From NCBI GenBank assembly GCA_035575715.1, contig DATLXN010000025.1:1-64000 (forward strand): 64,000 bases of DNA, in the 5' to 3' direction. A model generated the notes under the pieces. That model worked only from the letters and a program-made list of their open reading frames with translations. It did not search any database and was not told the origin of the DNA. The translations under genes were made by a program, and so were the position numbers. Origin of the DNA: JACCSI01 sp035575715 (GTDB lineage Bacteria; Acidobacteriota; Vicinamibacteria; Vicinamibacterales; UBA2999). Below, piece after piece: positions 8,218 to 16,821 of the stretch. Each line of letters begins with the position of its first letter. Position 1 is the first letter of the stretch.

Positions 8218-8640
8218 ATGAAGCAAAAAGCGGTAAAAGTCGGTCTCACCGGCCTGGTTCTGGCGCTAGCCTTCGGAGGCCTTTTGATCACCTCACTTGG
8301 CGAGGCGACCGAGTATTACAAACATGTCGACGAAGTGATGGGGCAGCCGGACCAGTGGTACGGCAAGAAGCTTCAGCTCCACGGGTTTGTTGTGCCGAAA
8401 TCGATTATGAAGCGGCCCAACAGTCTCGACTATCGCTTTCAGGTCGAGAGCAACGGTCAACTGGTGACCGCCAGCTACACCGGCGTCGTGCCCGACACCT
8501 TCAAAAGTGAAGCGGAAGTCGTCCTGAAGGGCACGCTTTCGCCCGCAGGCTTTGCCGTCGTACCGAATGGTGTCATGGCGAAGTGCCCGTCGAAGTACGA
8601 ACCGAAAACCGGCGGCGCACCCACCTCCGGCACTTACTAG
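8218..8640 (+). CDS. ccmE: Cytochrome c maturation haem chaperone CcmE, CxxxY variant
   Basis: CcmE (140 residues) carries haem from the CcmABC complex to the CcmF/H lyase outside the cytoplasmic membrane. An N-terminal membrane anchor (about residues 8-27) is followed by an OB-fold domain (QLHGFVVPKS, DYRFQVESN, VVLKGTLSPAG). In classical CcmE the haem is bound covalently by His in an HxxxY motif. Here the position is Cys123 in MAKCPSKYEP, giving C-x3-Y with Tyr127. This variant is known from Desulfovibrio and archaea. The following gene is only 9 bases away with an AGGAGG site. Confidence 0.93.
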   Translation: MKQKAVKVGLTGLVLALAFGGLLITSLGEATEYYKHVDEVMGQPDQWYGKKLQLHGFVVPKSIMKRPNSLDYRFQVESNGQLVTASYTGVVPDTFKSEAEVVLKGTLSPAGFAVVPNGVMAKCPSKYEPKTGGAPTSGTY

Positions 8641-8649
8641 GAGGTCCCC

Positions 8650-11130
8650 ATGGCCTCACTCGGCGCATTCATTCTGGTCCTCACCTTCGTCGCCGCGGCG
8701 TACGCCGCAGGGGCATCGGTGGCCGGAGCCCGACGCCGTAACAATCGACTGATTGAAAGCGGCATTGGCGCGTTCTACCTCGTCGCCGCGCTTCTGGCGG
8801 TTGCCTCCGGCATCATCATTTACGCGTTTGTCGCCGGCGACTTTTCGATCAAGTACGTGCAGCGCTATTCCGATAGCGTCCAACCGCTGTTCTACAAAAT
8901 CACCTCGTACTGGGGCGGCCTCGACGGTTCGGTGATGTTCTGGGTCTTCCTGCTCTCGGTCTTCGGATCGGTGGCGGTCAAGGTCAATCGCGAACGCCAT
9001 CGCGAGTTGATTCCGTATGTCGTTGCGGTCACGGCCGTCGTGGAGATGTTTTTTCTCTTCCTGATGATCGTCCACAACAACCCGTTTGAAACCTACCTGA
9101 CCGAATCGCCGACTGAAGGCCGCGGCCTCAATCCGCTGCTCCAGAACTTCTACATGGCGATTCATCCGCCGACGATGTATCTGGGGTTTGTCGGGCTGAC
9201 CATCCCGTTCGCGTTCGGCATGGCGGCGCTGATCACCGGACATCTCGACGACTCCTGGCTGCGCGCGGTGCGCCGCTGGACAATGTTCTCCTGGTTCTTC
9301 CTGTCGTTCGGCCTGACGCTCGGGATGATCTGGGCCTACGAAGAATTAGGGTGGGGCGGCTTCTGGGGCTGGGACCCGGTGGAAAATGCCGGTCTGCTGC
9401 CGTGGTTTACGGCGACGGCGTTTTTGCACTCGGTGATGGTCCAGGAGCGCCGCGGCATGTTGCGCGTCTGGAACGTGTCGCTGGTCATCCTGACATTCCT
9501 GCTGACCATCTTCGGCACGTTCATGACCCGCTCCGGCATCGTCCAGTCGGTCCATGCGTTCGGCGAAGATCCGGAGCTGGCGCGGATGTTCCTGACCTTC
9601 ATGGCCGGGATCACACTATTTAGTTTTGGCTGGGTGATTTACCGGCTGCCGATGCTCAAGGCGCGCAACGAGCTCGAGTCGTGGGCGTCGCGCGAAGGCG
9701 CGTTCCTCGCCAACAACTGGGCGCTGCTGTTCGGGGCCTTCTTCGTGCTGTTTGCGACGATGTATCCGACGATTACCGAAGCGATTAGCGGCGAGCGCCT
9801 ATCCGTTGGTCCGTCGTTCTTCAATAAGTGGATGACGCCGGTCGGCCTGATCCTCCTGTTCCTGACCGGTGTCGGACCGCTCCTGGCGTGGCGCAAAAGC
9901 TCGTTGCCCAACCTGGCGCAACAGTTTCTCTGGCCCGCCGTTTCCGCACTCGTCGTCGGCGGCGTCGTCGTCGCCCTGGGCGTGCGCGTGTGGAGTTCGG
10001 GGATTTGTTTCGCCTTGTGCGGATTCGTGTTCGGCACCATCTCGCAGGAATACATCCGCGGCGCCAACGTCCGCAGGGCCACCTCTGGCGCCGACCTGCT
10101 CACCGCGATGGTCGGCCTGGTCGGCCGCAACAAGCGCCGCTACGGCGGTTATATCGTGCACGTCGGCATCGTCTTGATGTTCCTGGGGTTCGCCGGTGAG
10201 GGTTTCAGCCGCGACGAACAGTTGCTGGTCCGCCCTGGCCAGGAGGCGACCGTTGGCGATTACACGCTGCGGATGGATGCGCTGCGAGTCACCGAGGACA
10301 ACCAGAAGCAGATGATCACGGCGCACATCACCGTGAAAGATGCTGACGGTCAGGAAATCGGCAAGATGTATCCGGCAAAGTGGTACTTCGCGCGCCACGA
10401 AGAGGAACCGACGACCGAGGTGGCCATCCGGCGCTCCTTTGCCGAGGACCTTTACATCGTCATGCCGGCCTTCGAAGTGAAGGAACAATCGGCCAGCATC
10501 GAAGTCCACATCAATCCGCTGATCAATTGGATTTGGCTCGGGTTTGCCGTCCTTGCGCTCGGCACCGCGATTGCCCTGCTTCCCGAAAGCGCATTCACAT
10601 TTGCTATGGCGAAACTTCCAGCTGAAGCGGCGACGGCGGCGTTCCTACTCTTCACCTTGCTTGGGGTACCGGCAGTCGTCGCGGCGCAGCACATGGAAAC
10701 GCCGATGACCGGCGGGGTGGTAGTTCGCTCGCCTGCAGAGAAATCGGCCACCGACAAGCTGGCCTGCTGGTGCGGCGGCTGCTCGAAGTTGCAGGTCGGC
10801 AGCTGTTCGTGCGGCCACTGCGCGATCGTCCGCAAGGAAGTGACGACGATGCTGGCCAGCGGCAAGTCCGAGGATCAGGTCCTCCAGCATTACGTTGCCC
10901 AGAACGGCGGCATGCATGTGCTCACCGAGCCGCCGACGATGACCTTCCGCCTGTCGTATCTCGTGCCCTACGGCATGGGGATGGCCGGCCTGCTGGTCGC
11001 CGGCTTCGTGGCGGTGCGCTGGTCGCGTCGGAGCGATGCGGCCGAAGCGTCAGCCGCACGCAACTCGGCGCCGTCCGAGGATGCGACGCTCGCCACCAGG
11101 CTGGACGATGAGCTCCGCGACCTCGACTGA
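8650..11130 (+). CDS. ccmF: CcmF haem lyase fused to a CcmH-like domain
   Basis: An 826-residue membrane protein. Residues 1 to about 645 are CcmF, the multi-pass subunit that ligates haem to apocytochrome c, with the tryptophan-rich WGGFWGWDPVENAG motif from residue 235. It is longer than ordinary CcmF (about 650) because a further exported segment follows, joined by a hydrophobic stretch near residues 660-675. That domain has Cys at 706, 708, 711, 719, 721 and 724, then KEVTTMLASGKSEDQVLQHYV and a final membrane helix (about 775-795), the layout of CcmH/NrfF. The usual single CxxC is replaced by two Cys-x-Cys-x-x-Cys clusters. The C-terminus overlaps the next gene by 23 bases. Confidence 0.93.
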   Translation: MASLGAFILVLTFVAAAYAAGASVAGARRRNNRLIESGIGAFYLVAALLAVASGIIIYAFVAGDFSIKYVQRYSDSVQPLFYKITSYWGGLDGSVMFWVFLLSVFGSVAVKVNRERHRELIPYVVAVTAVVEMFFLFLMIVHNNPFETYLTESPTEGRGLNPLLQNFYMAIHPPTMYLGFVGLTIPFAFGMAALITGHLDDSWLRAVRRWTMFSWFFLSFGLTLGMIWAYEELGWGGFWGWDPVENAGLLPWFTATAFLHSVMVQERRGMLRVWNVSLVILTFLLTIFGTFMTRSGIVQSVHAFGEDPELARMFLTFMAGITLFSFGWVIYRLPMLKARNELESWASREGAFLANNWALLFGAFFVLFATMYPTITEAISGERLSVGPSFFNKWMTPVGLILLFLTGVGPLLAWRKSSLPNLAQQFLWPAVSALVVGGVVVALGVRVWSSGICFALCGFVFGTISQEYIRGANVRRATSGADLLTAMVGLVGRNKRRYGGYIVHVGIVLMFLGFAGEGFSRDEQLLVRPGQEATVGDYTLRMDALRVTEDNQKQMITAHITVKDADGQEIGKMYPAKWYFARHEEEPTTEVAIRRSFAEDLYIVMPAFEVKEQSASIEVHINPLINWIWLGFAVLALGTAIALLPESAFTFAMAKLPAEAATAAFLLFTLLGVPAVVAAQHMETPMTGGVVVRSPAEKSATDKLACWCGGCSKLQVGSCSCGHCAIVRKEVTTMLASGKSEDQVLQHYVAQNGGMHVLTEPPTMTFRLSYLVPYGMGMAGLLVAGFVAVRWSRRSDAAEASAARNSAPSEDATLATRLDDELRDLD

Positions 11131-11731
11131 CGCGTCGCTGCGGCCGTGGCAGTTTTTCCTTCTCGCCGGCATGTTGTGCGCGACGGCTGTCGTCATTGTC
11201 GCCACCGGTCAGTCGCCAGCGTCCATTGTCATTCTCAGCATCACCGTCGTGACGGCAAGCTTCGTCGCGCTGGCCGCCTACCGCTCGCTGGCTCCACTGG
11301 TGCTGCCCGAGAGCTTGCTGCTGTTGCCATCCCTCTTTGGCGGACGCACGCGGGCCGGACTGGAACGCGAAAAGACGTTGGTGTTGCGCACGATCAAGGA
11401 GCTCGAGTTCGACTTCGCCATGGGCAAAGTGTCGCGGAGCGACTATGACCTGCTTGGCGGGCGGCTGCGGGCGCGCGCGATTGGGCTGATCAAGCAGATT
11501 GATGCGGGCGCAGGCTATCGCGGCGTGATCGAGAACGAGTTGGCGGCGAGGACGGCGGGGATGGCCTCGACTGCGGAGCACACGCCCCGCACCACCGATG
11601 ACGATGTCGCCACGATTGACGATGGAGCACACGGCTTGAGCCCCGCGATCACGGCCTGCGCCTCATGCGGGGTGAGTAACGAACCGGACGCGCGCTTCTG
11701 TAAGAACTGCGGCACCAAGTTGGCCGCCTGA
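11108..11731 (+). CDS. Membrane protein with C-terminal zinc ribbon, ccm operon (CcmI-like)
   Basis: A 207-residue protein with two N-terminal membrane helices (about residues 14-32 and 36-58), a helical cytoplasmic part (EREKTLVLRTIKELEFDF-GKVSRSDYDLL) and a C-terminal zinc ribbon, CASCGVSNEPDARFCKNCG. The helical part resembles the segment after the membrane anchor in CcmI-like proteins, where the DY-x-x-L pattern is common. The ATG at 11108 overlaps the ccmF end by 23 bases; frames opening further upstream would be unusually basic. It probably belongs to the cytochrome c maturation complex, but the role of the zinc ribbon is unknown. Confidence 0.72.
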   Translation: MSSATSTDASLRPWQFFLLAGMLCATAVVIVATGQSPASIVILSITVVTASFVALAAYRSLAPLVLPESLLLLPSLFGGRTRAGLEREKTLVLRTIKELEFDFAMGKVSRSDYDLLGGRLRARAIGLIKQIDAGAGYRGVIENELAARTAGMASTAEHTPRTTDDDVATIDDGAHGLSPAITACASCGVSNEPDARFCKNCGTKLAA

Positions 11732-11732
11732 C

Positions 11733-12926
11733 ATGCGCGCCGCCACGCTCCTGTGCCTCGCCGCGATGCTCGTCGCCCAACCGGCGGCCCAGCAGATGCC
11801 TGACCCGTCACAGATGGCTGGGCGGCCGTTGCCGGCCCCGGAACTGCCGACCGGTGCGGTGTCGGTGCGTGTGGTCCGAGAGCGGATGGGGAACAACGTC
11901 CCCAATCACACCGTCACGCTCAAAGCAGCGGCACAAACCCTGACCGGGACGACCGACGCGCAGGGACGCGCACAGTTTGGTGACCTACCGGCGGGCACGA
12001 TGATCACGGTCGAAGCGGTGGTCGATGGCGAGAGCGTGCAGTCGCAACCATTCGCGGTACCGGCACGTGGTGGCGTCCGCGTGGCGTTGATCGCGGGGAT
12101 TGCCGTGGCCGCGGCGAGAGAACGTGCGGCCGCGGAAGAAGGCGCGCGCCAACCGGCGCGACAAGGGGTGGTCTCCTTTGCCGGAGAGAGCCGGATCATT
12201 GCGGAGTTCCAGGACGATAACCTGCAGATTTTCTATCTGCTCGACATCGTCAACTCTGCTCGCACGCCGGTCGACATCGGCGAGCCGCTGATTATCGAAC
12301 TCCCGGCGGGCGCCACTGGTGCCGGCGCGATGGACGGATCGTCGCCACTGGCGATGGTCCAGGACGACCGGATCCGCATCGCGGGTCCCTTTCCGCCGGG
12401 GAAGACCTCCGTGCAGGCCGGCTATCGCATGCCGTACAGCGGCGACACGGTCTCCATTGAACAAAAGTGGCCCGCGGCATTCGAGCAGCTGTTTGTCGCG
12501 GCAGAAAAAGTCGGCGACCTGCGCATCGCGTCGCCGCAATTTGGTCAACAGCAGGAAGCGCAGGCCAATGGCGCGCCGTTCCTGATGGCGACCGGCGGCC
12601 GTGTGAACGCCGGCGAGACGATGGTCCTGACCTTGAGCGGCTTGCCACACCATGGCACCCTGCTCCGCAACGTCGGCGTCAGTGTGGGATTGTTGTTTCT
12701 CATCGGCGGGCTGGTGTTCGGCATCGTCGCCCGACCGGCCAGCGTGGTGCATGCGACAGCGCTCGCGGAACGCAAAGAAGCACTCTTCGCGAAACTGGTG
12801 GCACTGGAGGCTGACCGCCGCATCGGACGGGTTGATGAACGGCGCTACGCGACCCGCCGGCAGGCGGTGGTCACCGAACTCGAACGCGTGATGGCCGAGC
12901 TCGGTGGAGAGGAATCGGCTGCGTGA
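11733..12926 (+). CDS. Exported protein with C-terminal anchor, ccm operon
   Basis: A 397-residue protein with a signal peptide (cleavage near AQPAAQQ, residue 20), a carboxypeptidase-regulatory-like beta domain (about residues 40-115, TDAQGRAQFGDLPAGT), and a central beta-rich region (150-300). One membrane helix (about 310-332) and a short cytoplasmic helix follow (ERKEALFAKLVALEADRRIGR). That final helix repeats the pattern of the preceding gene and of CcmI. Placed between the ccmF::H and ccmA genes, and overlapping ccmA by GTGA, it is probably a structural or chaperone part of the maturation system. Function not proven. Confidence 0.65.
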   Translation: MRAATLLCLAAMLVAQPAAQQMPDPSQMAGRPLPAPELPTGAVSVRVVRERMGNNVPNHTVTLKAAAQTLTGTTDAQGRAQFGDLPAGTMITVEAVVDGESVQSQPFAVPARGGVRVALIAGIAVAAARERAAAEEGARQPARQGVVSFAGESRIIAEFQDDNLQIFYLLDIVNSARTPVDIGEPLIIELPAGATGAGAMDGSSPLAMVQDDRIRIAGPFPPGKTSVQAGYRMPYSGDTVSIEQKWPAAFEQLFVAAEKVGDLRIASPQFGQQQEAQANGAPFLMATGGRVNAGETMVLTLSGLPHHGTLLRNVGVSVGLLFLIGGLVFGIVARPASVVHATALAERKEALFAKLVALEADRRIGRVDERRYATRRQAVVTELERVMAELGGEESAA

Positions 12927-13630
12927 GTCTCGACTTCACGCAAGTCACGGCTACCGATCTCGGGCGACATTACGGTCGCCGCAAAGCGCTCTCCCAAATT
13001 TCTTTCGACTGCCACGCTGGCGAAATCGTCGGCCTGCTGGGGCCCAACGGCGCGGGCAAGTCGACGTTGCTCGCGATCCTCGCGACGCTGCTCGCGCCGT
13101 CCACCGGCACGGTGACCTATGGCGGACACACCGCCCAGGCGGCCGGCGCCGCGCTGCGCGGCCGGCTGGGTTTACTTGGGCACGACCTGTACCTGTATCC
13201 GGAACTCAGCGCCCGCGAGAACCTGCTGTTCTTTGCGCGCCTCTACGGCCTGGGTGACGCGGCGCGGGTTGTCGATGCGAGTTTGGAGCGCGCCAACCTC
13301 GCTGATCGGGCTGACGACCAGGTGATCGGGTTCTCGCGTGGCATGCGGCAGCGGCTCGCGCTCGAACGCGCCTTGGTCCACCAGCCGCGACTGCTGCTGC
13401 TCGACGAACCGTTCACTGGCCTCGATCAGGCATCCGCTGCGACCCTGGTCACGCGTCTGCAAGGGTTACAGTCCGAGGGCTGCGTGATTATTGTCGCCAC
13501 GCACGACCTCGATGTTGCTGACGGGCTGTTGTCACGTGCGCTCTATCTGCGCAACGGACGCCTGGTGCACAGCGATGCCGGCAGTCACGGTCTGCGCGAT
13601 CGGTATGTCGCCGCGATCGGGACGGCATGA
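12923..13630 (+). CDS. ccmA: Haem exporter ATPase CcmA
   Basis: A 235-residue ABC ATPase that drives release of haem-loaded CcmE from CcmC. Walker A GPNGAGKST is at residues 40-48, the signature is FSRGMRQRLALERAL, and Walker B is LLLLDEPFTGLD with the H-loop ATHD. The signature has FSRGM in place of LSGGQ, common in CcmA. Its GTG overlaps the previous stop (GTGA) and its stop overlaps the ccmB ATG. Confidence 0.95.
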   Translation: MSLDFTQVTATDLGRHYGRRKALSQISFDCHAGEIVGLLGPNGAGKSTLLAILATLLAPSTGTVTYGGHTAQAAGAALRGRLGLLGHDLYLYPELSARENLLFFARLYGLGDAARVVDASLERANLADRADDQVIGFSRGMRQRLALERALVHQPRLLLLDEPFTGLDQASAATLVTRLQGLQSEGCVIIVATHDLDVADGLLSRALYLRNGRLVHSDAGSHGLRDRYVAAIGTA

Positions 13631-14310
13631 GCGACTTTTTCCGCATCGCGTGGCTGGTGGTGCGCAAGGATCTCGCGGTCGAAGCGCGCAGCTGGGAACT
13701 CGTCTCAACCACGGTGTTTTTTGCGGTGTCGTGCGTCCTGGTGTTTGCCTTTGCGCTGGTCGAGGACGGGCGCGCGGTGGGCAATGTCGCGGCCGGGATC
13801 CTGTGGGTGGCGATCGCGTTTTCCGGCACCCTGGCCCTCGGGCGGACCTTCGAACGCGAACGGCAAACCGATACCCTGCGCGCGCTGATGCTGGCGCCAG
13901 CCGATCGCCCGGCGCTCTATGTCGGCAAGCTGCTCGGCATCCTCGTTCTGATGGCGGTCACCGAAGCCGTGCTGGTGCCGCTGGTCGGATTGTTTTTTCA
14001 GGCGCCGGTCGGCGACCGACCGCTGTTGCTGGCGGCGCTGTTGATTGCCGGGACGATTGGCTACGCGGCGGTCGGCACGTTGTTCGCCGCGATGCTGGTT
14101 CGGGCGCGCAGCCGAGACGTGATGCTGCCGATTTTGTTGTATCCAATCACCGTTCCGGTGATCATTGCAGGCGTTCGTGGCACTGCGGCGCTGTTTCAGG
14201 AAACGCCGAACGACGGCCTTGCGCAGTTCTGGCTGGCGATGTTGCTGTTCTTTGACGTGGTCTTTGTCACGCTGGCGCTCTGGACATTTGAACCGTTGAT
14301 GACGGAGTAG
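13627..14310 (+). CDS. ccmB: Haem exporter membrane subunit CcmB
   Basis: A 227-residue integral membrane protein with six predicted helices, the permease partner of CcmA. Typical features are the N-terminal LVVRKDLAVEARSWE segment, the ALGRTFERERQTDTL motif and LAPADRPALYVGK. The ATGA overlap with ccmA indicates translational coupling. An inverted repeat (14321-14361) follows, so ccmC may have partly separate expression. Confidence 0.94.
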   Translation: MSDFFRIAWLVVRKDLAVEARSWELVSTTVFFAVSCVLVFAFALVEDGRAVGNVAAGILWVAIAFSGTLALGRTFERERQTDTLRALMLAPADRPALYVGKLLGILVLMAVTEAVLVPLVGLFFQAPVGDRPLLLAALLIAGTIGYAAVGTLFAAMLVRARSRDVMLPILLYPITVPVIIAGVRGTAALFQETPNDGLAQFWLAMLLFFDVVFVTLALWTFEPLMTE

Positions 14311-14320
14311 TGAATGCCTG

Positions 14321-14361
14321 CCACAGAAACCCAGAGTCTCCGTGTCTCTGTGCTTCGGTGG
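14321..14361. repeat. Imperfect hairpin of CACAGAG-type repeat between ccmB and ccmC
   Basis: Arms 14321-14336 and 14346-14361 pair at 13 of 16 positions. The units resemble CACAGAG/CACGGAG, the same family as the element at 62795-62911. There is no T-run, so transcription may continue into ccmC. Confidence 0.6.
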
Positions 14362-14406
14362 CTTGGTAATGAATTGTGACAGCGACACACTAGACTGAAG
14401 TCCAAG

Positions 14407-15066
14407 ATGCGAAAGTATTCGAGCGTTCTTCTGGGAGTTGCACTCGCGATGTTTGCCGTGGCGCCGGTCCTGGTTCATCGCGCGCCCTATGAATCGACGA
14501 TGGGGCTGGTGCAGAAGATTTTCTATTTCCATGTGCCTGGCGCGATCTTGATGTTGCTGATCGCGATGATGGCCGGCGTGACGAGCGCGATCTTTCTGTT
14601 TAAAAAGAAGCCGTGGGCCGACCATTGGTCGATTGCTGCGGCGGAGCAGGTGGTGTTGTTCGGCGCGATGACCTTGGTCACCGGGCCGCTGTGGGGCCGC
14701 AAGGCGTGGGGCGTGTATTGGGATTGGGACGCGAGGCAGACCTCTGCGTTACTGCTGTGGATGACCTTCACCGCGTATCTGCTGTTGCGTCGCTACGGGG
14801 GACCCGGTTCCGACAAGCTGGCGGCGGGCGTCGCGCTGTTCGGCATGGCCAACGCGCCATTCGTCTATGTCTCGGTGAACTACTGGCGGACGCTGCATCC
14901 AAAGACCACGGTCATTCCAAACCTGGTCCCGCCGATGGCTGGTCCGATGTGGTTCTGCCTCGCGGCATTCGCAGTCATGGCGATTGTCCTTTTTACACTC
15001 CGTGTCCAGCTCGAGGAGCAGCGGGCGAAAGTAGAAGCGCTCTACCTCGCCGCTGACGAAAGTTAA
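14407..15066 (+). CDS. ccmC: Haem-handling protein CcmC
   Basis: A 219-residue, six-helix membrane protein that delivers haem to CcmE. The tryptophan-rich periplasmic motif WGVYWDWDARQTS lies at residues 101-113. Flanking His residues in IFYFHVPG (H42) and RTLHPK are the expected haem ligands. It follows ccmB after a 96-bp gap containing a repeat hairpin; a TAGACT box ends 10 nt before the ATG and may add a local promoter. Confidence 0.95.
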   Translation: MRKYSSVLLGVALAMFAVAPVLVHRAPYESTMGLVQKIFYFHVPGAILMLLIAMMAGVTSAIFLFKKKPWADHWSIAAAEQVVLFGAMTLVTGPLWGRKAWGVYWDWDARQTSALLLWMTFTAYLLLRRYGGPGSDKLAAGVALFGMANAPFVYVSVNYWRTLHPKTTVIPNLVPPMAGPMWFCLAAFAVMAIVLFTLRVQLEEQRAKVEALYLAADES

Positions 15067-15333
15067 ATGCCTGTGATCCGACTGCTCATCGTCTTGTTCG
15101 CGATCGGCGTTGCTGCGCCGATGGTCGTCAACGCTCAGCCGCCACAACCGGCTCAGGAAGAGTTCGTGCCGGTGGATCAACTGCCGCCGGAAGCCGAATT
15201 GCCGGCGGCGCGCATGGTGATTGGCGCCTACGTCTTCGTCTGGGTCGCGTTTGTCGCCTACATCTTCACGCTGGTCAAGCGCGTCAAGAAGGTCGAAGGC
15301 GACCTCGCGATGCTGGAGCGCGACCGCCGTTGA
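15067..15333 (+). CDS. CcmD-like small membrane protein
   Basis: An 88-residue protein starting one base after ccmC ends. It has a signal-like N-terminus (residues 1-22), a Pro-rich spacer, one membrane helix (about 48-68, MVIGAYVFVWVAFVAYIF) and a basic tail VKRVKKVEGDLAMLERD. The AY-x-x-VW-x-x-F-x-Y helix followed by a basic, charged tail is the pattern of CcmD, which stabilises CcmE with CcmABC. The N-terminal extension is longer than in proteobacterial CcmD. Confidence 0.75.
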   Translation: MPVIRLLIVLFAIGVAAPMVVNAQPPQPAQEEFVPVDQLPPEAELPAARMVIGAYVFVWVAFVAYIFTLVKRVKKVEGDLAMLERDRR

Positions 15334-15341
15334 TCGGCGAA

Positions 15342-15530
15342 ATGACCTCGGCCCACTTCATCTACATCCCGGTGGCGATGTTGGTGGGGATGGTGTTCGG
15401 CTGGATTCTCGGGGGGCGCGCCGCCAAAGACGCGTACCTGTCAGAGCTAAAGCGCCGCGACGAAAGACAGAAAGCGAAAGCAGCAAAACAACACGAAGAT
15501 CACGAAGGACACGAAAAAAACAAGAATTAA
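15342..15530 (+). CDS. Small single-helix membrane protein at the end of the ccm operon
   Basis: A 62-residue protein with one membrane helix (about residues 6-25) and a charged tail. ATG 15342 is chosen; a TTG at 15330 overlapping the previous stop is an alternative. The final residues, QHEDHEGHEKNKN, are encoded by the CACGAAG repeat that forms the hairpin at 15485-15566, so the native C-terminus has probably been replaced. Position suggests a minor ccm component. No family was recognised. Confidence 0.55.
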   Translation: MTSAHFIYIPVAMLVGMVFGWILGGRAAKDAYLSELKRRDERQKAKAAKQHEDHEGHEKNKN

Positions 15531-15566
15531 TTCTTCGTGGTCTTCGTGCCCTTCGTGTTGCGTTTT
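15485..15566. repeat. Hairpin of CACGAAG repeats with 9-bp period
   Basis: The left arm has three CACGAAG-type units 9 bp apart; the right arm (TTCGTG units) is their complement, ending in TTTT. The arms lie in the 3' ends of two convergent genes and supply the C-terminus of one and touch the stop codon of the other. It may work as a two-way terminator. Confidence 0.75.
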
Positions 15567-16308
15567 ATCTTCCCAGCGCGAGCCGTTGCGCTAACACCTC
15601 TGGCAATCCTTGTTCCAAAATTCGCGCCTGCGCCTGTTCCACGGGATAGGGCGTGCGATAGATCGTCACGATTGTCGTATCGGTGTCGACGATCGAAAAA
15701 CCCGCCCGCGGATCGCCATCCCGTGGCTGACCGACCGAACCTGGATTGATCAAGTGGCTCGTCGTTCCGCTCAACGCGATCGTCAGTGGCCGCTGGTCAT
15801 CGAGCGTGGTGACCGCAAACTGATCGCCGGTGAGCGCGTAACCGACCTGCACGTGGGTGTGTCCGAACAGGCAGAGCGGGCGCTCGGCCGAGTGGAGCGC
15901 GCGCAGCGCGTCGAGATCATCGAAGACGTAGGCATCTTCGTCGAACGGCGTGCCGTGGCAAATTTCGATCAGATCGTCGACCTCCATTGGCCCGGCGGGC
16001 AACGCGGCCAGCCATTCACGGTTCTCGCTGGTCAAGGCTTCGTAGGTCCAGCGAATCGCGCTCCGCGCGACGGCGTTGAAGCCGTCGGCGCTTTCCACGC
16101 CCGAGCCGACTTTGTCGTGGTTGCCGCGAATCAGGGCATAGGGCGCCAGCGCGCGCACTTTCTCCACGACCGCGTTGGGGTCGCCGCCGTAGCCGACCAG
16201 ATCGCCGAGCACCAACAGGCGGTCGTAACCAATCTCCGCGGCCACCGCGAGAACGGCCTCGAACGCTTCCATGTTGGCGTGAATGTCGCTGAGAACGAGA
16301 TAGCGCAT
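15565..16308 (-). CDS. Calcineurin-type metallophosphoesterase
   Basis: A 247-residue cytoplasmic enzyme with the full metal-binding set: SDIHAN (residues 7-12), LGDLVGYG, RGNHDK, ICHGTP and FGHTHVQ. LINPGSVGQPRDGDP is a typical late motif of the YfcE/MJ0936-like phosphodiesterase group. The substrate is unknown. It lies 12 bases downstream of aroK in the same direction, so it may be co-transcribed with aroA-aroK. Confidence 0.9.
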   Translation of the reverse strand: MRYLVLSDIHANMEAFEAVLAVAAEIGYDRLLVLGDLVGYGGDPNAVVEKVRALAPYALIRGNHDKVGSGVESADGFNAVARSAIRWTYEALTSENREWLAALPAGPMEVDDLIEICHGTPFDEDAYVFDDLDALRALHSAERPLCLFGHTHVQVGYALTGDQFAVTTLDDQRPLTIALSGTTSHLINPGSVGQPRDGDPRAGFSIVDTDTTIVTIYRTPYPVEQAQARILEQGLPEVLAQRLALGR

Positions 16309-16320
16309 GTCCGGTGCGAC

Positions 16321-16821
16321 CTACGCTCCGAGCCAGTCGACGATCTGTTCCACCAGATCCTCCACCGACCCCTTCCCGACGTCGATGCGGAGGTGCGCGC
16401 AGCTATAGGCCATGAACCGCTGATTATAAAGTCTTTCCATCTCGATGCGGTCAGCGGCGAGGGGACGCCGCCCATCGAGCGGCACCCGGTCGAGAATCGT
16501 CGCAAACGGTGCGTCGAGCCAGATCACCGCGCCGTCCCGCAGCATCATCTCGCGCGTCCCGGCGTCGACGATGGTGCCGCCCCCGGTGGCGACGACCGCG
16601 CCCCGCTCGGGCAATAACGCAATCAGTTCTTCGCGCTCGATCCCGCGGAAATAGGGTTCGCCTTCCTGGCGAAAGATGGTCGGGATGTCGCGGCGCTCTC
16701 GGCCCTCGATCCGCTCGTCGATGTCCTCCATCTTCCAGTCCAGTCGCCGGGCCAGCGCGCGTGCGACGGTGGTTTTTCCTGCGCCCATGAAACCGACCAG
16801 ATAGACCTTGTCGGCTTTCAC
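16321..16821 (-). CDS. aroK: Shikimate kinase
   Basis: Phosphorylates shikimate at O3 in the chorismate pathway. This 166-residue protein has the P-loop GFMGAGKTT (residues 10-18), the shikimate-binding MEDIDE and FRGIEREEL segments, the VATGGGT motif and the lid PLDGRRPLA. The GTG start overlaps the aroA stop as GTGA, so the two consecutive pathway genes are coupled. Confidence 0.95.
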   Translation of the reverse strand: MKADKVYLVGFMGAGKTTVARALARRLDWKMEDIDERIEGRERRDIPTIFRQEGEPYFRGIEREELIALLPERGAVVATGGGTIVDAGTREMMLRDGAVIWLDAPFATILDRVPLDGRRPLAADRIEMERLYNQRFMAYSCAHLRIDVGKGSVEDLVEQIVDWLGA

